NCBI RefSeq assembly: GCF_958295425.1
Contig: NC_081150.1
Coordinates: 8,059,001-8,123,000, forward strand
Reading direction: 5' to 3'
Length of the DNA stretch: 64,000 nucleotides
Origin: Solea solea
Lineage: Eukaryota; Chordata; Actinopteri; Pleuronectiformes; Soleidae
Made by a program: the position numbers and the translations under genes. Position 1 is the stretch's first letter. The number at the start of each line of letters is the position of its first letter. This document shows, piece by piece, positions 24,066 to 36,790 of the stretch. The notes under the pieces are model-generated. The model worked only from the letters and a program-made list of their open reading frames with translations, had not been told where the DNA came from and did no database searches.

Positions 24066-26888
24066 GACTATTCCCCTACTAACTATAGAAACTATACACA
24101 GATAAATGACAGTAATGTATGAACAGTAGCAGTGGTGTGATGTGGGCTCCTGTCACCTCCCGAGTCAGTGTTTCATGCTTCACAGAGCCAATTCTCTGAG
24201 TGGACCGATGATGCGTCCACATGAGCTGACTGATCTGATTAGAGCAAGAGGGAGAAAGGGCACTTTGACGTTTTTTGTGGCACTCATATTAGGCACTGTA
24301 ACTTTATTAAAGCGACACGATTCGTGGGATCTCAACCTTCAAATAATGTCCCCAAGATTATATTAATGATACATCAACTTATAACAGGGTGAATGGCACC
24401 TCTGACAAAGCCCGAGCACGTCTGCATCACCTCTACTGGAACTATGTAACGTCTGATTTCCAGTGCTACAGTGGTGGTGACAAAGGTCCTCCCACTTTAT
24501 TGATATAAATCATTGAATACGAACCGACTTTTTTTTTTTTGACTCCAAACCGGTCCAAAATGAACCACAAGTTTTTATTGTAACCACGGCAACACAGGTC
24601 TGCTATGCCTGCTGACACAATTGAATGAGATGCTGCTGTGCTCGCGGAGACAAAGGTCAGTGTGGTTGCAGGACTTGTTGCTTCACAGATAAATGGTTCA
24701 TTGCACTCTTCAGTCGCCCTGTAGGTGGAGCTAATGGTCACTCACCATAAAAAATCTGTCTCTTGTAACAGAAATGGACAAAACTGTCACTGGTCATATA
24801 TGCAAATTGCTATTTTCAAATTGAAATGTACTTTTTTCTTTGTTTGCAGTGTAGAAATTGACAATGTGAATTTGATCACTTACATGTCAAACATTCACAT
24901 CACATCAAAATGTGACGTGAAAACGTTTTAGAATTTAAAAATATTTCATAACTGAACAAATCACTGCGCATTTTAGATGGCGTTAACTATATTTTCGAGT
25001 TAAGTTAACACAATATCATATTGTGAACAGACAAAAAAAGAAAATTCAGTTCCAAAAATATCTGGAAAAGAATTTGTAGAAATGGCTAATTCTATTAAAT
25101 GCTGTGTGGATATGAAAACTGAAGAGTGCAGCAGCACTTTTTGAGTTTCAGCAGTTTGCTGAAGGGCTCCACTCCACAACTGTAGTGTCACAATCACTGG
25201 TGCGATTTTTTTTCTGGTGTTTTTATATTTAGCAACGAGGCACTAATAAAGAGACAAGCTCAGGAGCCGACACAGTGTTATGTGGATAAGGTAAATTTAG
25301 ACAATAAAAAAACATGTTTAATGTTCACGTATATGCATTAAAACGTTGTGTGTAGTTTGCCATTTCTTGGACGTGACTCTTTAAAAGCCACGGTTAATGT
25401 TCCTACTCCAAAATGAAGGCCATTATTTAAAGTTCATGGCAGCTTCCATGGGGTTAATGCACACATGAAACAGCTCACTTAAGTGAATGGACTTCAAAGA
25501 TTGCCGAGCACCAGGTCTGAAATATCATTATCTGGGATCTAAAATCTTCTTCAGCAGCTTGTAAGTGGAAACCCCCGACCACTATCTTGTCACTCTGATC
25601 TTAAAGAGAAAACTGCTGCAGCTTTTGGCAAGACATCCGCCGTGTTGACGCCTCCTCACTCTCACGTACAATATATATTGTGCTTGTGGCATTTGAACCT
25701 TGTGCACTTCAAACGAGAGGAAAGAAAGGTCAACAGATAGTCAGAAAGGGAAGAGGATCAGAAATAGTCTTGTTGCCGCACTGATCACGGCTGAGGATGA
25801 CCAAGGGGTGGACAACAATGCAGAGAGTCTGACAGGCTGTGTAATAGCCTGAGTGCTCTGAAACTCTCTATCACACCTCTATTTCAACATTTTTCCAAAC
25901 CGCTCTGTGTTCTCACTCTGCAGTGTTGCCTGTTATTTCCTTCCTCGCACTCCAACAGTATTTATGGGGTTTTTTTCCTCGACATTGTCATCCACTCAGT
26001 ATCGCCGCAATCATAACCGAGTCAGATCCAGTGGCCAGCTGCACCCAGGAACCTCATCAGAAACCCATCAATCACAGATATCATTTTCTTCTTCCTTCCT
26101 TTCCCTTCTGTCCTTCCTTCTCTCCCCCTGCTCTAAAGCCAGCTCGACTATACTTCACCGATATCGCCGCTGAGTCCAGACAAATCCTCCTCGGCTTGTT
26201 AGAGATGGTCATTCAGCTCGACGTCACGCCTTGCATCGTAGATGAGCTGCAGAATCCAATTTGTTTGTGTTGCGATGACTTCGATTCCTTTGCCACAGAG
26301 CATTAGGGTAGTAATTTAATATCCCTGGTCTCCGTGGCTTACAGTCTTATTCCAGACAGGAGACAGGCCCGCTGGGATAATGACGCTTCCATGGCGAGAA
26401 ATGTATAAGACATGAGGTACCGTGTTCTCGCTTTTCTCTTTTCTTTTGCCGTCATAGTTTCCATCCATCACCTTTAGAGACCTTCTCCCAAATGAATTTG
26501 GAGGGTTGACGACTCATCGGTGGAGGCGAGCTCAGAGTTACAGCACCTGCGGTTCCTCGACGTGTGTGTCTCCACAGACATCACGAAACAGGGATGAATA
26601 CAAATGAGTAACAACGTTGAAAAGAAAGTTTTGAAAAGCCATAAGTTCTATATAGTTGAGCGGATGAAGAGCGTCCGGGTGTGTTGAATTTACACAGCAC
26701 GTAATCTAAGCACCAGTGAGGCCTGGGGCACAAAGGGATTGTAGTTAGTGTCTGAAATATTTGTCGGCGCAATTAAGCCAGTCAGAGTTTTGCTTGTCAT
26801 TCCCTATCAGGTGCATTGATATCTAATAGGTGAAAGGTATGTGGTTCTTGGCCAGTGTTATATATTGTAGGAGCAGCTAATGTGCCGT
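24066..26888. other. No gene seen
   Basis: Non-coding sequence upstream of the minus-strand gene. The overlapping plus-strand frames at 25907-26306 contain pyrimidine-rich sequence and show no family resemblance. Confidence 0.5.
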
Positions 26889-27377
26889 TTAACCCTCAGA
26901 ACACGGAGCATTTAAGATGGGTTTTTTTTCCCATTACTATGTTAAAACGTTTATACAGAGGCTAAAAGAATATGTTCAATATAGAGTGTTTTAAATCCTT
27001 TTTTTTTCAGCACAACCTGATGAAATCCTTTTTTTCCCCCTATTTTCACCAACTATAAACATACCTGCACAAAAAGTATTCAAGATTATTAAAATCGGAT
27101 TGAATTTGTGCAATTTGGAAAATACGTCACAGTTCAGAGTTCGCTCGGCTCGTTTTAATGAACAAAAATGAAAGAAAACCTATTTTGTGACTTTGGCACA
27201 ATTATAATAATTATTATTTTTTTTTAAATATGATCTAAATATATAATTAATCCTAACTTTGACTTAACAACGCATATGAAGAGGATAAAATTAATTTTGT
27301 AGAGCCTGAAGGTGGGACTTATAAACACACACCCCCCCAGGATGTCCATATAAGGAGTTGTGTATTATTCCCTCATT
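26889..27377 (+). mobile_element. piggyBac-like miniature element, copy A
   Basis: Starts at TTAACCCTCAGAACACGGAG. TTAA followed by CCCT is typical of piggyBac ends. It shares the phrases CATTACTATGTT, AGAGTGTTTTAAATCC and GGATGTCCATATAAGGAGTT with three other copies in the window. The right end is lost after TATTATTCCC near 27377. It encodes nothing. Confidence 0.65.
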
Positions 27378-30016
27378 TGAGTCTCTTGTTTGTGGCATGA
27401 GTATAACCACTTCACAAATAACAGTTTATTGCCAGAAAATCATAGGAGGAATATCGTGAAATGTGTATAAGATTTTCATGAAGGGTCTAATATACTGAAA
27501 CAGCATGAGCTGATATGTTATGGGATGTTGACTTAAACCCAGCGAGAACTGTGACCGCATGATACAACATCCAGCAAATGAGAAGCCGTTTATATAAAGA
27601 AGGATAACTCAATAGCTCATTTCCTCTCAGCATGTGAATAACACTGTATTATTTAATGTTGTTAACTTACATAAAAGACTAGAAAGTGATGACTTCCATC
27701 AAACGTTACAATGACTGCAGGAAATCGACTCAAATCATGCTGCTTGTCACTGAGTGTCCCTATGATGTCTTGACTCTTATGGATGGCGATTGGTCTCACT
27801 GTGTGGACTATCAGAATCAGAATACTTTATTAATCCCGATTCTGATTGTTCTACTCTCAGGCTATGCATTTGTGCATGAACTGTAGAACATTAAAGAAAA
27901 CAACAATAAAATGGATCTTCTTTCAGTCTGCCAACGCAAATACAAACCCGTGCCCGTGCCCGATCAATTTGTCAATCGTTACCCCCTGTAAACAGGCAAC
28001 GGTTGTCTGTACAGTTATTAATTAAAAAGATAAGATGTAACCTGCCATTCTTCATCTTTGCTAAGATGAAGAATGGCAGGTAAGAGCCTGAGTAGTTGTT
28101 GTACATTGTTTACAATTTGTTTCCAGTTTGCTAATGAACCATTTGAACAGTACCCGGGTTCAGATACTGTTTGTTTGAAATATGAATATGTTGATTAATG
28201 AACCTGAGGCTACTGTGTTTCCTCTTCCTATCAGCTGAGGAGTGGGTCAGAGTTTAATTTTTATTTTGTGTGTGTAATTGCAGAGCCGAGCACTGAGTGT
28301 TACTGAACAGTACTGAACAGAAGCGGCGGGAAAAAAACATGTCCCTCCATATCCCTTAAAGCCTCGTTCTGAAGGTAAGATCAGTAGGTAAGAACATCAG
28401 TCACATGTGCTTAGCAATCGCACAGAGCCACTGGTGCTGCAGAGACGAGAGCTGCCGCCTGCATGCTATCAACACACCACTGTAATCTCTCTGAAGTCTG
28501 CAGACAAAGAAGCTTTTTTTTTTTTTTCAAATGCTGTTTCATCCTACGGCGTCCAGTGTTTTAAAATGCAAAGCGTTTGTGTCGGTAATTTATCGCTGTT
28601 TATGCAGAGTGGTGTTTTTTCTTTTTACTGTCACAATGATCGCGGATCACATGTGTCGAAGCTTCCTGTTCTCACCACGACACAACAACAAAAAATCATC
28701 AGAATTAAAGAAGACTCTTCTTTAATGCTGTAGTGTAAAACGGGACTGGAAATCTTTCATGAATTGTATTTTATTCTCATTTGCATAAAGAGATGAGTCA
28801 CAGCAGACTGGAAAGAAGCTTTGCGCCTATCAAGAAAGAATGTATTAAGACAGAATGTATCTCTCTATTGCAGCTGTTTTTTTATGTACATCCATGATCC
28901 AGTCTTGTTACTCTGCTTTTTTTATTCATTCATTTATTTATTTATTTATTTATTGCCCAGCTCTTGTGCCACTGGAAATGGAAAAATGTGCTTATACTCC
29001 AGGGATTTGAACAACCAGTCCTTCTACGAATTCCATCAGTCATCTTGTTTTGGTAGTTTCTCACTTCCTTATTGAGGGTGACCTTTCCCCCCCCCTCTAA
29101 TGTCCTAAAAAAATGTGCAGCAATATTTCGTATTCCACCCTGAGATTCATTTGTTGTTGTTTTTTGTATGTTGGAGTGCTTAAAAAACCCTGTACTCTGT
29201 AGTTACTATGAACTACAGTGAGGAACAGTGGTGACTACACTGCACTGACTACAAGTGTCAAAGTAACACGTTTCATGTTCCCATGAAAGAACCATATGTA
29301 TTTTCAATTCACGCTGTACTTTTAAAAGTAATGCCGACTACTTTAAATCGTGAACTAAGTCGTCATATCACATTTTTACTTCCTCAGTCGTCCCACTGAC
29401 CATGATATATACGCAGTTATGTATGTTATTCACACATAGTATGAATAAGATATTAAGTGTATGAATAAGACATCCACATTTTGATGTCTCTTTCAAAAAA
29501 ATGTTCAGATGAATGAGTTCTGGGGAATAAAAAGGAAGTTGACATAAAAAGACTAAAAACCCCGGTAGAGTTCATTCAGGCATATACTTACTCAGACTGA
29601 TTCATCCCTAAACCAAAAGTCACTTGTCAGAGCAAAGTGAACATGGTTTTCTCAAGTCAAACATGCATAGAAATGTTATATGGTGAATTATTATTCTAAA
29701 ACAAAAACATATGTCATTTCAGAAGATTAATCACATGCAGGGTTCGTTGTGTTAAGGCTGATCAGAGCGAAGCAGCCGCTCACTTGTAATTATGGTCATT
29801 ATTCTAGATCAGGAAGATGAACATAGAAAAACATGTTGGCAATCAGAAGATCATTTTATTAACACAATGTGCAAGTGAAGTAACTGGCCTGTAGGTGAAC
29901 CTGTGACGCTCCAAGCGTGGCTCAGTCTTCTCTTTTCAGGATATACACATCCAATATATACAATAAAAGTGTATGAATACAAAGTACCAGGCACGAAGCA
30001 TAAACGCTGCTTCTGA
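27378..30016. other. No gene seen; hairpin at 28040 and a TTTA repeat at about 28926-28953
   Basis: AT-rich non-coding DNA. The 108-codon frame at 28407-28733 has no recognisable features. Confidence 0.5.
28040..28081. repeat. Perfect 19-bp hairpin with 4-base loop
   Basis: Left arm ACCTGCCATTCTTCATCTT (28040-28058), loop TGCT, right arm AAGATGAAGAATGGCAGGT (28063-28081). There are no mismatches. No transposon ends or target duplication are visible around it. Confidence 0.9.
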
Positions 30017-30420
30017 GTGTTCATCTTCAGTGCTCACGTGGCATGGATCTGTGCCGCAGGCGCACCCATGAAAAATTGCCATGGAAATAATAAACAACTC
30101 TTTATATGGACATTCTGGGGGTGTGTGTTTATATTCAAGCTTTAAAAAATGTGTATGTTGAGTCAAAGTTATGACTAATTTTGCATCACATTTTTAGTAG
30201 TGATATAAAGTAGCAATAATTGTGCAGAAGTCACAAAATAGACTAATAAACTGTGACATATTTCCAAATTCCATCCGATTTCAAACATTTTGAATACCTT
30301 TTGTCCAGGTGTGTTTATATAGTTGGTGAAAATGATTTTTGTGCTGAAAAAAAGGATATGACACTCTATATTGCACATCCTTATACCCTCTCTATATATA
30401 CTGTACGTTTTATCATTTAC
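30017..30420 (-). mobile_element. piggyBac-like miniature element, copy B (reverse orientation)
   Basis: Read on the minus strand it matches copies A, C and D. The right-end phrase AGATCCATGCCACGTGAGCA is at 30026-30052, AATTGCCATGG and TCCATATAAAGAGTT follow, and the internal AGTGATATAAAGTAGC phrase is on the plus strand. The end bearing TTAACCCT is truncated near 30420. Confidence 0.6.
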
Positions 30421-31451
30421 GTTGGTCCTTATCTGCCATTGTGCCTGTAATTTGCATAAATATTCATCATTATTCTAGACTGTGTGCAAAATGCTATACT
30501 TCTGGGACTATATTCCACTGACGACTGCTCCCAGCTCATTCTCTCCTTTGATCGAGACCTTCTCCATCTCTGTTGCATCACTGCCAGCCTATGGGTGTCC
30601 TATTAAGCGTCTCTCTCTCTGCCTCTTTGATTCCGCCACCTGCCTGTGCGAGTTGTGCCGTGCTGGGCCAAGACTGTGTCAGCTGCCAGCCACTCAACGC
30701 CTGGCGTGACCACAGATAACCCCCAGTGACTGCTTTACACTCACGTGATCCGCCCACATGGGGATATATCACAGGTGAATAAGAAATTTCCCCTTAAACT
30801 TTGACAGAATCATTGGTAGTCATTTGATTACCTCAGTTGGTGTGTATTACAAAAACAGGCGTGTGCAGGTGGATGGTAAATTATCTTTCTAGTATGACAT
30901 TTTCAAGCGTCCTCCCACAGTGAGGATGACGGTTGCTTCTTTGAGGGGAAAGAAATCTTGCTTATTCAGAGTTCACGAAATCAGCATGGAGGCAGAAGCA
31001 GAAACCACAGTACAGTGTGTTTTCATTTTATCTTAAAAGAAGGTGCCTGTCAGATTACCAGACTTAATGTTTCTGCCCTTTGAGCTCAGCCAGGCCTCAT
31101 GTGGATGTCTCTGACCTGGATACTTGATTGCCCAGTGTTTAATGAGAGCTGGTGTACCTTTGATTTCCAGGCCCCACTAATGAACATCATGTCAGTTTTT
31201 CCCTATTAGCAGAGGAAACAGTCCTGGGCTCCCTGGGTAATTAGTAGTGCGGTGTGTCCAAATAACAGTCAAAGGGCACAAGTGATATTTTATGCAGCTC
31301 CCTGTGGAACATTTTCATCATCTATTCAAGCATTCATATACGTTTCTCCAGGGAGTTGTCATCTCAACCGGGGAAGTGGCTGAGACACATTTTAATGCAT
31401 GGTGAAATAGCGTGTTTATTCTGAATTAATGTCTCTGGAAATGCACATGCA

Positions 31452-31880
31452 CACACGTGACCACTTTATTAGGTATACCTGTTCAACTTGTTAGCACAAA
31501 TATAATCATCCAATCGTGTGGCAGCAGCACAATGCACAATGCACTGAATGTGTTGACTGAAGGTCAAGAATCAGAATGGGGAAGAAATGGGATGTAACTG
31601 ACTGTGAACATGACATCGTTGTTGGTGCCTGACGGTTACAGAGAAGTGTTTGCTAAAGAGAGAAAATATCTAGTGAGGGGCAGTTCTCTGGGTAAAAAAC
31701 ACCTTGTTAATAACAGAGGTCAGAGGAGAAAGCCGGGGAATGATAAAAACAAAACAAAACAACAGAAACACATTTAACTGCTGATTACTTCTGACTTCAG
31801 CAGCAGAAAAGCACAGTGGGTGCAACTCCTGTCACTTTATTAGATATCCTTAGTTCCTAATAAAATGGCCAGTGAGTGTA
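31452..31880 (+). mobile_element. Internally deleted DNA transposon relic, probably Tc1-like
   Basis: The left end (TGACCACTTTATTAGGTATA) and the right end, reversed (TGGCCATTTTATTAGGAACT), are inverted repeats. An internal phrase, ACACCTTGTTAATAACAGAG followed by GTCAGAGGAGAA, resembles decayed transposase-gene sequence of a common fish Tc1-like family, as I recall it. Length is about 430 bp, so most of the gene is missing. Family placement is less sure than the transposon call. Confidence 0.6.
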
Positions 31881-32129
31881 TACAACCGTAGTGACTTTTG
31901 GGTTTATCTTTTCTTTTCTTTTCTTTTCTTTAAGAGAGGGTTTTTAGGAATCATTTTTAAGTCATCACCTTCAGGTAAATCATGCAGTTTACTTGTAATT
32001 TTTAAATGATTATTTTTTTTAATTATGCAATATATAAGTCTTAACAATAAATAAATACATTCATAAAAAAAACTAGTTTAGACAAAGAAATAAAAATAAT
32101 GATAATAAAAACAAACATAATGTCATGTG

Positions 32130-32664
32130 ATCTGTGTCAGCCAATGGGAGGAGAAATGACCTTTGAACCTGACACCTGCCACTTCCGGTGAGTCAGAACG
32201 CACTTTTTCCGGAACTTTACCGAGTGTCACAGTGGATCGTTTTAATCCGGAAAACATGTGTCCACATGAGCGGCCAAAACCTGAGCACTGAGAGGAACTG
32301 TGAAGGCGAGACGAAGTAAGACGAAGTGTATGTGCATGTGAAGCGGAGCTGCCGGCCATACAACGACGACACATGTGGAGGCCAACGCATGCTACAACAA
32401 AAACACACAGTACTTTATATATATATATATTTATAAACGTTTAGAAACTGGTGAGCATATCGCTGACACGGTCCGTCACGTGTGTGAGAAGTGAGCTGCA
32501 GTCGTGTCTTGTCATCCGCGATGGAAAAACTATTTGAGGAGCAGATGCTAGCAGTGGCGACTTTCTTACTAGGAACTTGTGCAATAAACGCTGAACAATG
32601 AAGGACCATGGACAGCGACACAACTCAACCACAACAACCGAGGCAGGCTTCTGACGTCTTCATG
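32130..32664 (+). promoter_or_regulatory. Candidate plus-strand promoter and first exon ending in a consensus donor
   Basis: A CCAAT motif lies at about 32141. TTCCGG/CCGGAA ETS-type sites follow near 32182, 32208 and 32247, and a CACGTG near 32478. An ATG in good context (GGACCATGG, ATG at 32608) opens 19 codons (MDSDTTQPQQPRQASDVFM) that run in phase 0 into CATG|GTAAGTGC at 32664/32665. An in-frame TGA precedes the ATG. A separate 26-codon frame starts at 32521 (MEKLFEEQMLAVATFLLGTC...) and ends at 32601. A piggyBac-like element begins about 30 bp after the donor. No second exon was found. The whole segment could instead belong to a transposon whose family I do not know. Confidence 0.3.
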
Positions 32665-32693
32665 GTAAGTGCACGAGTGTGTTTTTCCTCTCC

Positions 32694-33182
32694 ATTTAGA
32701 ACACAGAGCATTCCGGCTGCTTTTTACCATTACTAGGTTTAAACATACAGTATTTATAGAGGCGAGAAGAGTGAGAGTGTCTTATATCCTTGTTTTCAGA
32801 CAATCTGATGAAAAACAACAAATACTTTCACTTACTATATAAACACACCTGAGCAAAAAAGTACTCAAATTGTTAAAATCATATTAAATTTGTTAAATTC
32901 ACTTCAAAAGAAAAGAAAAAAAACGGGCCATTTTGTGAGGTCCGCACAATTATTGCTACTTTATATCACTACGTAAATGTATATAAGATGAATCATAACT
33001 TTGACTCAACAACACATAAGAAGATGAAAAAAAATATCATAATGCATTTTTAAAGCCTGAATATGTGACCTATAAATCCACCCCCAGGATGTCCATATAA
33101 GGAGTTGTGTATTATTCCCACGGCAATTTACCATGGATGCACCTGTGACGCAGATCCATGCTGTGTGAGCACTAAGGGTTAA
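32694..33182 (+). mobile_element. piggyBac-like miniature element, copy C (right end intact)
   Basis: The left end is TTAGAACACAGAGCATTCCG. The right end is GTGAGCACTAAGGGTTAA, closing with TTAA at 33179-33182. With copy A this defines inverted TTAACCCT ends for the family. It starts just after the candidate donor at 32664. Confidence 0.7.
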
Positions 33183-33303
33183 TGACTTTCTGGCTGTTCG
33201 TTGGTTAGTGGTGGTGTTCTTCAAGACATGTGGTGGTAAATGGCAGCAATGGTTTTGTACTGCGGTCAAACTAATTTTTCTGTGGTTTTTACTCCCTCCT
33301 TAC

Positions 33304-33540
33304 TAGGGCTGTAAAGTCCCAGTCGACTGGTTGATTTATGAGTCGATACGTTCTGGTTCTCGTTCTCAAATTCTGATTGGTTGACTTTTTGCCATGTTAA
33401 TTTCATACAATCTATGGTTAATTTGATTTCATCTGGAGGAATGCACCGAGTGCTAATGGGGGTGTTTTCAGAGCACCCCGTTTCACCGGTTAACAGCGTG
33501 TCTTCAGAGAACACCCCCCTCGTTTTCAGTATTTTGGATT
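33304..33540 (+). mobile_element. Possible transposon fragment starting TAGGGCTGTAAAG
   Basis: TAGGGCTGTAAAGTCCCAGT followed by CGACTGGTTGATTTATGAGTCG-type sequence looks like one end of a hAT-like element. I could not place the other end. Confidence 0.3.
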
Positions 33541-34483
33541 AGCCCAACCCACAAGCGATAAAAGTACGTCCGGTGGTTTTATTTAATTTTGAACTTTTCA
33601 TTTTAGGCTATAGTCAGTCGTCCTGTGACATCCATGTCAAAGACCTCGTGTGGCAGCGTTTTACAAAAGTAGATTGTGGGTGAAAAAAGTTTTAGAGACA
33701 TTTCTAGTCAAAGTCCCTTATTCACACCTTTTAATAGAAAATCAGTTTGAGATGACATGAAAACGACATTCTCAGTCAGGTCAGTTCTGACCAGGACTGA
33801 CTAGGTTGTGTTCAGGACATCTATGACTACTAACATATTGTAAATCAGACATGTTTACTGTACAGTTGAGATTTTTTTGTTAAAATTCAAATTTTTTTAA
33901 GCAGAAAATGATCAACTTTAAGAAAAAACTTACCCCTAACCTAACTTCAAATTTCTCTTAAACTGCACAGTCAAAACTTGGAATATTGCTGTGCATGCAA
34001 ACAGTCATTGGAGGATGTACCTGCATGTGTTGGAGGTGCAGCGTGGCTATCGACACATTTATGAAAAACCGTATGTTTCACAGCACAGTCACTGAAACAT
34101 TGTGCACATTTTTTTTCTTTCTTTCAAATTATTTTGCTGCAAAACAGAAGGACTGCAGCTGGCATCATTTAAAACCTCCGTTCCAGGTGTTCCTGGGGTT
34201 ATATGAAACACAGTGGTCTGGGCACGGTGACCAGACTGCTGGAGGGAAGAGACTGAGCACAGTTGTCGTTACAGATAGTTGTTGATACACATATGTTGCA
34301 TTTTGTTTTCTAAAACTGCACAGAGAACATGGTTTTTTTCTTACTCTCTGTCCTGCCATTTAAACTTCTCTTATGAATCCGTATTTTTTTTTAAAGCCAT
34401 ATCCAGATCTAGTAAATATGAACAACATCAAACCAATTTCACATTCAAATCTGTATAAACATATATGTGTATATGTATATATG

Positions 34484-34553
<70 letters not shown>

Positions 34554-36409
34554 TCTTTACTGGCTTTAATTTGCGTCTTTTCTCATCACTGTCAGATAAG
34601 ACTGAAATCCAGACTCCATTAAATCCTCACAACGATTATTTATTCTATCATCTATAATATTTTGCTTGACTGGTTATTGAATACATGTCTGAATTCTAGC
34701 ACTTTTGAAACCTCACTCTCATGTACTATAGAGAGCTGTTCATATTTCCATGTCATATCACTCTCATTGTCCTGTACTCCGTCTAAATACATAGGTGCGT
34801 TGACATTTTTGACTATACTAAGCTCTACTTCTACTTCTTCTGTGTTTCCCTGTGTTGTCTTACTGCTCTTCGGTTTTGGTCGGTTCTCCAATTTCACATT
34901 TTAGAACTCCCGATTTGTTGGTGAACAAGTCTATTATTATTTTAACTTTCGACTGTACTTGATTGACAGAGAGTCCGTTGCATAATCGCTGCATCCTGTT
35001 CCTCATTGTTGTCTTATTACCTTTATACAACCACATTGTTGGGCTGTTGATTCAGCTTTCACAACAACATTACTTAGGTGACACCACAATGTTTTTCTTA
35101 TTCCAGGGTTGAAAACATCCGTGCATGTTTCTGATTCATCCTCAGTAAAAAAATAAATAAAAACAAGAGCTTCCTAACAGGCGCTATGAACCTGTATCTT
35201 TACTTGAGCAGTAAATGTGGTTACTGGAGTCACCTTCAGTGTGGACAGACGTCTGAAGAAATGTGTCAGAATACACAATGAGGGGCTGCAGACGAATTAT
35301 TCACAGCTGAGTGCTGGAGGAGGCAAGGGAGTCTAATCAGCAGCCAAGACTGAGGTCGGCAACGAAGAACACACTCACACAAGCACCAAAGTGTCTTCTT
35401 TTTACTTAAATAGTATTATTTTTTAGGCATTACTTGCAGATGTAACTACAATACTGCACTGTCATTTGGAAGATATGGTCGTGTACAGTGTACTTTCCAG
35501 TGTCTGTAGTTTGTGCCACTGTTGCTGCATTGAGGGGGGGCATGTGTTGTGACTCTTTTCCCCATATTTAGAGATGGTAATTTGCACGTTAATTGTTTGA
35601 GTGAAAACCAGTTCAGCCGTTTTTGCAGCTTTCACGCTGAGTTTAGTTCAGACTCACATTTACACCGTGTCACATTTATATCTCTTCACCAGTTTCTACA
35701 TCTTTGTGGTCCATAAAGCATTCGGTTATAACAAGCGCACACTTAACAACTGAATTAAATCAAATATGGGTTAGAAAGGAACAAATAGGCTTGTGGACAT
35801 ATGCGTCTTGTTAATTCCCCAATTCAATTAAAACCTCATTTAGCATGTCTCATGTAGCCTAATCTCTTTGTAAGAGATATGGATGACTAAAAGAGGGTTA
35901 TACAGACAAATTCTCTCACTGAGCAGAAAGTGATGACGTCCTTTAGCTATAGAGCTTATGAATAAGTGACTCAGCCGTACTGTGGGTATTGGCAATAAAT
36001 CTTCACTCGGATTTACTGTTTCATGAACAGAGAATCTGGCTGTCAAGGCTTTTCCTTTGAAAATTCAATTAAAACATCCGAGTTTGTGTTTGTCCATGCA
36101 CAACACCAGAATGTTTTCAGGGACAGGGGAGGAAGCCGTGGGTGAGTCAAGTGTTTGCTCTGGGTCGGGAATTTGTTTTCCTAGAAATGAAAAGAAAATT
36201 GGTAAACAATTAGATTTATTACAGATCAGATTTTTTACCCCATTTTGACATAAAGTAACAAAGTGCAAATGGTTAAGGTGTTGATGACTGTCACAGGTTA
36301 TCATTCTTGTATTGGTCACCATCTCTTATAATGGAGAAAACGTTCAAAATAAAAAAATATATATCTCTGTGAAAACTCTATTTGACATAGTCACTGAATA
36401 CAGTGTGTT
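33541..36409. other. No gene seen; large TA microsatellite
   Basis: AT-rich sequence around the TA tract at 34461-34549. No exon-like frame was recognised. Confidence 0.5.
34461..34549 (+). repeat. TA-rich microsatellite
   Basis: ATATATGTGTATATGTATAT units then long TA runs interrupted once by TTTATA. Confidence 0.9.
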
Positions 36410-36790
36410 GTGATGCCACTCGCAGGCTTTCATCAGTGCTGTCGCTAAATACACCAGACTCCTCTGTTGAATATTGAGGTTTTAGACATTTCCGTGCTAA
36501 ATGTTGGAGATTAACCCGGGTTTTCAGGATTGTTAAGTCTTTTTAACTGATCTACAGTGCAGCATTGTTCGGTTCGGTTCTTGCGCCTCTTGTGCCTGTG
36601 ACAGCACTCTGACCAATCAGTGCACAGCACTCTGACGATGTTGCGCATGGTATTGCTTCAGCTTGCTTGGAACATGCCTGAGCAGGAACTGAAAAAGTAC
36701 CAGGTACTATCGGTAATGGAAAAGCAAAATCACCATGCCATGCCCTGTCGAGGTGAGTAGCGCTCGCTAGTGGAAACGCGCCATATGTAA
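36410..36790 (+). mobile_element. Partial copy of the GC-rich inverted-repeat family seen at 10931-11620
   Basis: Shares CCAGACTCCTCTGTT, TGTTGGAGATTAACCC, AACTGATCTACAGT, CACTCTGACCAATCA and AAGTACCAGGTACTAT with the inner element of the nested block. It ends in GAGGTGAGTAGCGCTCGCTAGTGGAAACGCGCCAT-type sequence. The left end is missing. Confidence 0.65.
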
